Source: an uncultured Lachnospiraceae bacterium (GTDB lineage Bacteria > Bacillota > Clostridia > Lachnospirales > Lachnospiraceae). From it: a stretch of 9,724 bases of DNA. Below the pieces are notes generated by a model. The model saw only the letters and a list, made by a program, of their open reading frames with translations, had not been told where the DNA came from and searched no databases. The position numbers were made by a program, and so were the translations under genes. Of the stretch, positions 1 through 5,459 are shown piece by piece. The stretch is taken from contig CAKRJK010000033.1 of the NCBI GenBank assembly GCA_934351705.1, positions 1 through 9,724 of the forward strand, written 5' to 3'. The first letter of the stretch is position 1. Each line of letters opens with the position of its first letter.

Positions 1-28
1 GGTTGGAACCGTAAGGAGGGGTGTGAAA

Positions 29-254
29 GGGCTGTGGCAAAGCGTTTGGGTGCCGATTGCTGTTGGGAAATCAGAATTGCTAAGTGTTTCCGGGAGTGAG
101 GCGGCGACGGACGCAAACGGATTTGACTCGCCATCCGTGGCTCGGCAAATCCTTGCCCGGACGTCGTGTCCGGTCATTGCTGTGGTGTTTGGGAAACACT
201 AAGCAATTCTCATTTCCCACAGAAAATCGGCACCCAAACGCTTTGCCACAGCCC
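29..254 (-). repeat. Composite palindromic element, copy 1 (variable arms, shared core)
   Basis: Two arms of 63 bases, 29-91 and 192-254, are inverted repeats of each other. The outer 30 bases are perfectly complementary, and about 56 of 64 positions match when one base beyond the inner edge is included. The arms end inward at TGTTTCC (85-91) and GGAAACA (192-198). Between them lie 100 bases containing a 77-base core (106-182) that recurs in reverse orientation at 428-504. Minus strand is given so that the core reads in the same direction as copy 2. The arm sequence is unrelated to that of copy 2. No target-site duplication or transposase is visible. It could be a non-autonomous mobile element, a structured RNA gene or a DNA cruciform; the sequence alone does not decide. 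The structure is directly visible; the function is unknown. Confidence 0.85.
106..182 (-). repeat. Conserved core of palindromic element, copy 1
   Basis: Read on the minus strand, this 77-base segment matches 428-504 at 71 of 77 positions with no gaps. It can fold into two hairpins. The first has a CCGGAC/GTCCGG stem with loop ACGAC. The second has a GGATTTG/CAAATCC stem with an inner GCCA/TGGC stem closed by CGGA. Four of the six differences fall in the lower part of the first stem, and one pair there changes C-G to G-C, which is compensatory. This suggests selection on structure, but two copies are little evidence. Confidence 0.8.
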
Positions 255-358
255 AATCTACAACCTCGTCTGAAGGCGTAGGGCGAGTGATGATGTCCAT
301 GCCGAAGAGTAAAAACATAAAAACCCCACGACGCCAAAGCAACTTGCCGTTTGAGAGT
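255..358. other. Spacer between the two palindromic elements
   Basis: These 104 bases separate the two elements. I see no convincing reading frame with a ribosome binding site, no strong promoter and no clear terminator. There is a short A-rich, C-rich stretch around 310-330. This may be the original intergenic DNA into which the elements were placed, or part of a leader of the gat operon. Confidence 0.4.
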
Positions 359-583
359 GCAGGGAACATCTTTTTTGTGGAAATATTATGAAATGGGATT
401 AGTATTTCTTCATGTTTCCCTCACTGTCAGCAATGTGCGGACACGACGTCCGCACAAGGATTTGTCGAGCCACGGATGGCGAGTCAAATCCGCTTGCGTC
501 CGTCATTAACCCCAAAACCCGCAGGAAACATGATAGAAATACTTATCCCATTTCATCATTTCCACAAAAAAGATGTTCCCTGC
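359..583 (+). repeat. Composite palindromic element, copy 2 (variable arms, shared core)
   Basis: Arms 359-419 and 524-583 are inverted repeats. The outer 26 bases are perfectly complementary; the rest carry two substitutions and two small indels (2 bases and 1 base). As in copy 1, the arms end inward at TGTTTCC (413-419) and GGAAACA (524-530), and enclose about 104 bases holding the shared core (428-504). The arms are AT-rich and bear no evident relation to the copy 1 arms apart from the inner TTTCC boundary. Total length is 225 bases against 226 in copy 1. The right arm ends 8 bases before the A-rich stretch carrying the gatC ribosome binding site, so the element probably lies in or beside the gat operon leader. 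No mobility gene is present. Confidence 0.85.
428..504 (+). repeat. Conserved core of palindromic element, copy 2
   Basis: This is the same 77-base module as 106-182 (minus strand). Hairpin A is 435-442 paired with 448-455 (8 bp, loop 443-447, ACGAC). Hairpin B is 458-464 paired with 485-491 (7 bp), with an inner stem 469-472/477-480 around the loop CGGA (473-476). Between the two stems of hairpin B, GA at 467-468 faces GA at 481-482. In RNA this arrangement could form tandem sheared G-A pairs, and it is kept in both copies. Whether the module is transcribed is unknown. Confidence 0.8.
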
Positions 584-608
584 CCCCCCCACAAAAGGAG
601 AAAAAATC

Positions 609-902
609 ATGTCACACCAAATTTCAGATGAAACAATCGAATACGTTGGCATCCTTGCCAAGCTGGAACTTTCTGAAGAGGAAAAAGAACAGGCAAAAGC
701 CGATATGGAAAAAATGTTAGACTATATAGATAAGTTAAATGAATTAGACACAGACGGCGTAGAGCCGATGTCGCATACATTCCCTGTCAACAATGTTTTT
801 CGTGAGGACGTAGTAACCAACGGAAACGGACACGATGACACATTAGCAAACGCACCGTCCGCAAAAGACGACGGATTCAAAGTGCCAAAGACAATCGGAT
901 AG
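609..902 (+). CDS. gatC: Asp-tRNA(Asn)/Glu-tRNA(Gln) amidotransferase subunit C (GatC)
   Basis: GatC is the small subunit of the GatCAB amidotransferase. It wraps around the GatA-GatB interface and stabilises the complex in the cytosol. The 97-residue product has the usual family length. It shows the N-terminal helix YVGILAKLELSEEE (12-25), the central LDTDGVEPMSH (46-56), NVFREDVV (62-69), and the C-terminal APSAKDDGFKVPKTIG (82-97), all typical of GatC. The start at 609 was chosen because GGAG at 597-600 sits 8 bases upstream. An in-frame ATG at 573 would add 12 residues but has no ribosome binding site and lies inside the palindromic arm. It is the first gene of gatC-gatA-gatB. The TAG stop (900-902) overlaps the gatA ribosome binding site, so translation is probably coupled. 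No clear promoter was found between the palindromic element and the gene, so transcription probably starts further upstream. Confidence 0.95.
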   Translation: MSHQISDETIEYVGILAKLELSEEEKEQAKADMEKMLDYIDKLNELDTDGVEPMSHTFPVNNVFREDVVTNGNGHDDTLANAPSAKDDGFKVPKTIG

Positions 903-913
903 GAGGGAATACT

Positions 914-2377
914 ATGAGTCTTACAAGTTTGACAGCCGTAGAGCTGGGAAAAAAGATAAAAGCAAAAGAAGTTACAGTCAAAGAAGCGGTAGAAGCCGTT
1001 TTTGCACAGATTGACAAGACGGAAGACAAAATCAACAGTTACATTACATTAAATAAAGAAGAAGCACTCAAAAAAGCAGAGGAGATTCAGGAAAAGATAG
1101 ACAAGGGAGAGTTGGACAGTCCGCTGGCGGGAGTTCCGGTTGCCATCAAGGATAACATCTGTACCAAAGGGCTGAAAACTACCTGTGCCTCTCATATTTT
1201 ATATAATTTCATGCCAACCTACACAGCACAGGCAGTTGAAAACTTAGAAGCGGCAGGTGCGATCATCATAGGAAAAACAAACATGGATGAGTTTGCAATG
1301 GGAAGTACAACAGAAACTTCCGCTTACGGAGCAACCAAAAATCCGTGGAATACCGAACATGTACCGGGCGGTTCGTCGGGCGGTTCCTGTGCGGCGGTTG
1401 CGGCAGAGGAGTGCTTTTATGCACTGGGTTCGGATACCGGCGGTTCCATTCGTCAGCCGAGTTCTTTTTGCGGAGTGACCGGATTAAAACCGACTTACGG
1501 AACTGTATCAAGATACGGATTGGTGGCATATGGCTCCTCCTTAGACCAGATAGGACCGATTGCAAAAGACGTTACAGACTGTGCCACGATTTTGGAGGCA
1601 ATCACCTCTTATGATGTCAAAGATTCCACCGCAATGAAAAGGGAGGAAACGGATTTCACAAAAGCATTGGTGGATGATGTCAAAGGAATGAAGATTGGAA
1701 TCCCGAGAGATTACTTTGGTGAAGGCTTGAATCAAGAAGTCAAAGAGGCAGTATTAAAAGCCGCAAAAGTCTTAGAGGACAAGGGTGCGGTGGTTGAGGA
1801 ATTTGATCTGAACCTTGTAGAGTATGCGATTCCGGCATATTATATCATCGCAAGTGCGGAGGCAAGCTCCAACCTGGCGCGTTTTGACGGTGTCAAATAC
1901 GGATACCGCACCGAAGAATATGAAGATTTGCACAGCATGTATAAAAGAACCCGTTCCGAGGGCTTTGGAGCAGAGGCAAAACGCCGTATCATGCTCGGAT
2001 CCTTTGTATTAAGTTCCGGCTATTATGATGCTTATTATCTGAAAGCACTGCGTACAAAAGCGTTGATCAAAAAAGAATTTGATAAAGCCTTTGAAAAATA
2101 TGACATTATCTTGGGACCGGTGGCACCGACCACAGCACCGAAACTGGATTCTTCTTTGGAGGATCCGCTCAAGATGTATCTCGGTGATATTTACACGATT
2201 TCCGTAAACTTGGCGGGATTGCCGGGTATTTCACTTCCGTGCGGAACAGATGCGGACGGTCTGCCGATCGGCTTACAGTTGATCGCAGATTGCTTCGAGG
2301 AAAAGAAATTAATTCAGACGGCATACAGTTACGAGCAGACGAGAAGTTACAAACATTGCCCGTTAGCAGAAATGTAG
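914..2377 (+). CDS. gatA: Asp-tRNA(Asn)/Glu-tRNA(Gln) amidotransferase subunit A (GatA), amidase
   Basis: GatA is the glutaminase subunit. It releases ammonia from glutamine (or asparagine) and feeds it through a channel to GatB. The product has 487 residues, normal for the family, and belongs to the amidase signature family. The Ser-cisSer-Lys triad is visible: Lys79 in VAIKDN, cis-Ser154 in GGSSGG (152-157), and the nucleophile Ser178 in DTGGSIRQP (174-182). To my knowledge this numbering equals that of Staphylococcus aureus GatA. The C-terminal part carries GLPIGLQLIA, also typical. AGGAGG at 901-906, 7 bases before the ATG, fixes the start. It lies 11 bases after gatC and 13 bases before gatB. 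The reading frame is intact and no key residue is missing, so it should be active. Confidence 0.97.
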   Translation: MSLTSLTAVELGKKIKAKEVTVKEAVEAVFAQIDKTEDKINSYITLNKEEALKKAEEIQEKIDKGELDSPLAGVPVAIKDNICTKGLKTTCASHILYNFMPTYTAQAVENLEAAGAIIIGKTNMDEFAMGSTTETSAYGATKNPWNTEHVPGGSSGGSCAAVAAEECFYALGSDTGGSIRQPSSFCGVTGLKPTYGTVSRYGLVAYGSSLDQIGPIAKDVTDCATILEAITSYDVKDSTAMKREETDFTKALVDDVKGMKIGIPRDYFGEGLNQEVKEAVLKAAKVLEDKGAVVEEFDLNLVEYAIPAYYIIASAEASSNLARFDGVKYGYRTEEYEDLHSMYKRTRSEGFGAEAKRRIMLGSFVLSSGYYDAYYLKALRTKALIKKEFDKAFEKYDIILGPVAPTTAPKLDSSLEDPLKMYLGDIYTISVNLAGLPGISLPCGTDADGLPIGLQLIADCFEEKKLIQTAYSYEQTRSYKHCPLAEM

Positions 2378-2390
2378 AGGAGGAGAGAAG

Positions 2391-3827
2391 ATGAGTAAAC
2401 AATACGAAACAGTCATTGGTCTGGAAGTCCATGTAGAGCTTGCGACAAAAACAAAAATTTTCTGCTCCTGTTCTACCGAGTTCGGAGGAGCACCAAACAC
2501 CCACACCTGCCCTGTCTGCACAGGAATGCCGGGTTCCTTGCCGGTGTTAAATAAGCAGGTGGTAGAGTATGCGGTTGCAGTCGGTTTAGCGACAAACTGC
2601 AAGATCACACAGTATTGCAAATTTGACAGAAAGAACTATTTTTATCCGGACAATCCGCAGAACTATCAGATTTCCCAGTTGTATCTGCCAATCTGTAGAG
2701 ACGGCGGCATTGAGATTGAGACGGCAGGCGGAAAAAAGACCGTCGGCATCCATGAGATTCATATGGAAGAAGATGCGGGAAAACTTGTACATGATGAGTG
2801 GGAGGACTGCTCGGTGGTGGACTACAACCGTTCCGGTGTTCCGCTGATCGAGATTGTATCCGAACCGGATATGCGTTCTGCTGAGGAAGTCATTGCCTAT
2901 CTGGAAAAATTAAGAATGATCATCCAGTATTTAGGTGCTTCGGATTGTAAATTGAATGAGGGTTCTATGCGTGCCGATGTCAACCTTTCCGTAAGAGAAG
3001 TCGGAGCGGAGAAGTTCGGAACACGTACCGAGATGAAAAACTTAAACTCCTTTAAAGCCATCGCAAGAGCCATTGACGGGGAGAGAAAGCGTCAGATTGA
3101 ATTGCTCGAAGAGGGAAAAGCTGTCATTCAGGAGACCAGAAGATGGGATGACAACAAAGAGGTTTCCTATACCATGAGAAGCAAAGAGGACGCAAAAGAT
3201 TACCGTTATTTCCCGGAGCCTGATTTAGTACCGCTTGTCATCAGTGACGAGTGGATCGCAAAGATCAAGGAAAAGGAGCCGGAGCTTCGCACAGAAAAGA
3301 TGGAGCGTTACAAAAAAGAATATGAACTGCCGGATTATGATGCGGAGATTATTACCTCCTCAAAACACATGGCAGATATTTTCGAGGAGACAACCGCAAT
3401 CTGCAAAAAGCCGAAAAAAGTATCTAACTGGCTGATGGTGGAAACGATGCGTTTGTTAAAAGAACATGAGATGGACGCACAGGACATCTGTTTTTCACCG
3501 GAACATCTCGCAAAACTGATTGACTTGGTAGATGCGGGAACGATCAATGGAACTGTGGCAAAAGAAGTGTTTGAGAAAATTTTCACAGACGATATCGAAC
3601 CGGAGTCTTATATAGAAGAAAAAGGATTGAAAATGGTCAGTGACGACGGAGAACTCCGCACTGTCATTGAGCAGGTAATAGCAGAAAATCCGCAGTCCGT
3701 GGAAGACTATCACAACGGAAAAGAAAAAGCCATCGGTTTTTTGGTGGGACAGACAATGAAGCAGATGAAAGGAAAGGCAAATCCTGCAAAAGTAAACGAG
3801 ATATTAAAAGAATTATTAAAAAATTAA
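2391..3827 (+). CDS. gatB: Asp-tRNA(Asn)/Glu-tRNA(Gln) amidotransferase subunit B (GatB)
   Basis: GatB binds the mischarged tRNA, phosphorylates the Glu or Asp carboxylate with ATP, and amidates it with ammonia from GatA. The 478-residue product has the family hallmarks: GLEVHVEL (10-17), a four-cysteine zinc site (Cys25, Cys27, Cys40, Cys43), DRKNYFYPDNPQNYQISQ (79-96), HMEEDAGKL (124-132) and DYNRSGVPLIEIVSEPD (144-160). The helical C-terminal GatB/YqeY domain, which contacts the tRNA, ends with the typical GKANPAKVNEIL. AGGAGG at 2378-2383, 7 bases before the ATG, supports the start. It is the last gene of the operon. Whether the complex serves Gln, Asn or both depends on which aminoacyl-tRNA synthetases the genome carries, which cannot be seen here. 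Confidence 0.97.
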   Translation: MSKQYETVIGLEVHVELATKTKIFCSCSTEFGGAPNTHTCPVCTGMPGSLPVLNKQVVEYAVAVGLATNCKITQYCKFDRKNYFYPDNPQNYQISQLYLPICRDGGIEIETAGGKKTVGIHEIHMEEDAGKLVHDEWEDCSVVDYNRSGVPLIEIVSEPDMRSAEEVIAYLEKLRMIIQYLGASDCKLNEGSMRADVNLSVREVGAEKFGTRTEMKNLNSFKAIARAIDGERKRQIELLEEGKAVIQETRRWDDNKEVSYTMRSKEDAKDYRYFPEPDLVPLVISDEWIAKIKEKEPELRTEKMERYKKEYELPDYDAEIITSSKHMADIFEETTAICKKPKKVSNWLMVETMRLLKEHEMDAQDICFSPEHLAKLIDLVDAGTINGTVAKEVFEKIFTDDIEPESYIEEKGLKMVSDDGELRTVIEQVIAENPQSVEDYHNGKEKAIGFLVGQTMKQMKGKANPAKVNEILKELLKN

Positions 3828-3834
3828 TTTTTTA
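3817..3834. repeat. Perfect AT-only palindrome at the gatB stop codon
   Basis: An 18-base perfect palindrome made only of A and T covers the last codons and TAA stop of gatB. The A6 and T6 halves could form a weak hairpin or an intrinsically bent DNA segment. It contains no G or C, so as a terminator it would be poor. It may simply reflect AT-rich codons for the C-terminal lysine and asparagine followed by a T tract. Confidence 0.4.
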
Positions 3835-3863
3835 TAAATTCAGCATTTTTGCCTAATTATCAA

Positions 3864-3892
3864 TTGAGATTATAGGGAAGATACATTATAAT
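3864..3892 (+). promoter_or_regulatory. Sigma-A type promoter of clpX
   Basis: The -35 box is TTGAGA (3864-3869) and the -10 box is a perfect TATAAT (3887-3892), with the ideal spacer of 17 bases. Transcription should begin near 3899, about 53 bases before the clpX ATG. This is the best promoter-like sequence in the window and implies that clpX and the following S8 gene are transcribed independently of gatCAB. Confidence 0.8.
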
Positions 3893-3895
3893 GAG

Positions 3896-3930
3896 GTGCA
3901 GATAGCAACAGGGCTGTCTGCACTATTTTT
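3896..3930 (+). terminator. Hairpin plus T-rich tract overlapping the clpX transcription start
   Basis: A 10-bp stem (3896-3905 with 3914-3923, including one G-T wobble) encloses an 8-base loop and is followed by TATTTTT. It looks like an intrinsic terminator and would suit the end of the gatCAB transcript. However, the clpX promoter is predicted to start RNA near 3899, inside the left arm. Clearly separate roles cannot be assigned: gat terminator, 5' stem-loop of clpX mRNA, or DNA operator. Confidence 0.5.
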
Positions 3931-3951
3931 AATAGATTGGTAGGGATTTGT

Positions 3952-5409
3952 ATGTCAGAACAGGACAAAGATATTATAGACAAAGAGATTGTAGAAGTAG
4001 AAGAAGATACAAAAGATAAAGAGAACGAATACGAAGATATTTGCTATATCTGCCGCAGACCGGAGAGTAAAGCCGGCAAGATGATCAAGATTCCGAATGA
4101 CATCTGTATCTGCAGCGATTGTATGCAAAAGACGTTTGACAGCATGAATCATGCGGGAATGAATTTTAATGACTGGAATCCGGCGAATATGATGGGTGGA
4201 ATGCCGAATATCAGCATGATCAATCTGTCGGATCTGCAGGGAATCTTTCCGAAAAACCAGCAGATCAAGAAAAAGAAACCAAAAGAGAAAAAAGAGTCAC
4301 CGAAGCTGGACATTCGCAACATTCCGGCACCGCACAAGATCAAAGCAAGTCTGGATGATTATGTGGTGGGACAGGATTATGCCAAAAAAGTAATGTCCGT
4401 AGCGGTTTACAATCATTACAAACGTGTGGCAACCGAGACGATGGATGATATTGAGATTGAGAAATCCAATATGCTGATGGTGGGACCGACCGGTTCCGGT
4501 AAGACGTATCTGGTTAAGACACTGGCAAGACTTTTGGATGTACCGCTTGCAATTACCGATGCGACATCGCTCACGGAGGCGGGCTACATAGGTGACGATA
4601 TCGAGAGTGTCGTATCCAAGCTGCTTGCAGCCGCAGACAATGATGTGGAGAAGGCAGAGCGGGGAATCATCTTTATTGATGAGATTGACAAGCTGGCAAA
4701 GAAGAAAAATGCAAACCAGAGAGATGTCAGCGGTGAGAGCGTACAGCAGGGAATGCTAAAACTTTTAGAGGGCGCGGAAGTGGAAGTTCCGGTCGGAGCA
4801 AGCAGCAAAAACGCGATGGTTCCGATGGTCACAGTCAATACAAAGAACATCCTGTTTATCTGCGGCGGTGCATTTCCGGACTTGGATAACATTATCAAGG
4901 AGCGTCTGAATAAGGAATCCTCAATCGGATTTAAGGCAGATTTAAAAGATAAATATGACGGAGACGAGAATATCCTGCAGAAAGTCACGGTAGAAGACAT
5001 CAAGGCTTTTGGTATGATACCGGAGTTTATCGGACGTCTGCCAATCCTGTTTTCCTTAGAGGCATTGACCGAAGACATGCTGGTAAAGATTTTAAAAGAG
5101 CCGAAGAATGCGATTTTAAAACAGTACCAGAAACTTCTCGCTTTGGACGAGGTGCAGCTTGAATTTGAGGATGACGCACTGCTTGCCATCGCAAAACAGG
5201 CGAAGGAGAAGAAAGTAGGAGCAAGAGCTTTGCGGGCAATTATCGAGGAATTCATGCTGGATATTATGTATGAGATTCCAAAGGACGATAACATCGGCAA
5301 AGTGGTCATTACAAAAGACTACATTGAGAAGAAGGGCGGTCCGATGATTACCATGCGTGGCTGTGCCGGAATCGAGGATAAAAACAAACCGGTCATTGCA
5401 ATGGCATAA
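3952..5409 (+). CDS. clpX: ClpX-type AAA+ unfoldase, divergent pore-loop region
   Basis: ClpX unfolds proteins with ATP and threads them into the ClpP chamber. The 485-residue product starts with a zinc-binding domain (Cys31-x2-Cys34 and Cys54-x2-Cys57), then a Met/Asn-rich linker (64-95) and a Lys-rich stretch. The AAA+ core has Walker A GPTGSGKT (178-185), pore loop 1 GYIGDD (211-216), Walker B IIFIDEID (239-246), GGAF (305-308), the ClpP-docking IGF (325-327), EFIGRLP (358-364) and sensor 2 GARALR (423-428). The segment that normally carries RKH (GGRKHP-like) reads GASSKNAMVP (282-291), so the RKH loop is not kept. Start: ATG 3952, with AGGGA at 3942-3946 as a modest ribosome binding site; an in-frame TTG at 3937 is less likely. 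Neither clpP nor tig is adjacent, so it may be a second, specialised ClpX. A ClpX assignment is secure; specialisation is inference. Confidence 0.92.
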   Translation: MSEQDKDIIDKEIVEVEEDTKDKENEYEDICYICRRPESKAGKMIKIPNDICICSDCMQKTFDSMNHAGMNFNDWNPANMMGGMPNISMINLSDLQGIFPKNQQIKKKKPKEKKESPKLDIRNIPAPHKIKASLDDYVVGQDYAKKVMSVAVYNHYKRVATETMDDIEIEKSNMLMVGPTGSGKTYLVKTLARLLDVPLAITDATSLTEAGYIGDDIESVVSKLLAAADNDVEKAERGIIFIDEIDKLAKKKNANQRDVSGESVQQGMLKLLEGAEVEVPVGASSKNAMVPMVTVNTKNILFICGGAFPDLDNIIKERLNKESSIGFKADLKDKYDGDENILQKVTVEDIKAFGMIPEFIGRLPILFSLEALTEDMLVKILKEPKNAILKQYQKLLALDEVQLEFEDDALLAIAKQAKEKKVGARALRAIIEEFMLDIMYEIPKDDNIGKVVITKDYIEKKGGPMITMRGCAGIEDKNKPVIAMA

Positions 5410-5430
5410 AACAAAAACCGGCATATAATA
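5396..5430 (+). promoter_or_regulatory. Possible internal promoter before the S8 protease gene
   Basis: TATAAT at 5424-5429 lies 31 bases before the S8 start. No good sigma-A -35 box is correctly spaced: TTGCAA (5396-5401) is 22 bases away. The same segment, CATATAATA (5422-5430), fits the sigma-K -10 pattern CATAnnnTA and is close to the sigma-E pattern. A sporulation-phase promoter is therefore conceivable but unproven. Confidence 0.2.
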
Positions 5431-5459
5431 AATAGAACAAAAGGTATAAAGGGTGTAGT

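Noticed and set aside
2..202. Plus-strand frame open from the window edge through the first palindromic element
   Set aside because: It runs through both arms and the shared core, whose homologue at 428-504 is not kept open in an equivalent context. The translation has no recognisable domain. It may be chance or the tail of an upstream gene disrupted by the element, but neither can be supported.
84..281. Small reading frame of 65 residues on the plus strand, and an overlapping minus-strand one of 85 residues (80-337)
   Set aside because: Both lie inside the palindromic element, lack a ribosome binding site, are rich in Arg, Pro and His, and change completely between the two element copies.
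29..583. CRISPR array or integron attC sites
   Set aside because: There are only two copies, inverted to each other, of about 225 bases, without short regular repeats, spacers, cas genes, integrase or attC core sites.
29..583. Insertion sequence or MITE with standard terminal repeats
   Set aside because: The ends differ completely between the copies and no target-site duplication was found, so the standard definition does not fit. A non-autonomous element of another type is still possible and is discussed above.
3937..3951. TTG start giving ClpX five more residues
   Set aside because: The ATG at 3952 has a ribosome binding site at a good distance, and the extra residues are not typical of ClpX. 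The TTG has no upstream site.
4584..5309. Long minus-strand frame of 241 residues opposite clpX
   Set aside because: It is a Ser/Phe-rich mirror of a Lys- and Glu-rich gene in an antisense frame, with no ribosome binding site. ClpX motifs on the plus strand account for this DNA.
5410..5459. Terminator between clpX and the S8 gene
   Set aside because: No stem of useful length followed by a T run is present; the genes are best read as one transcription unit.
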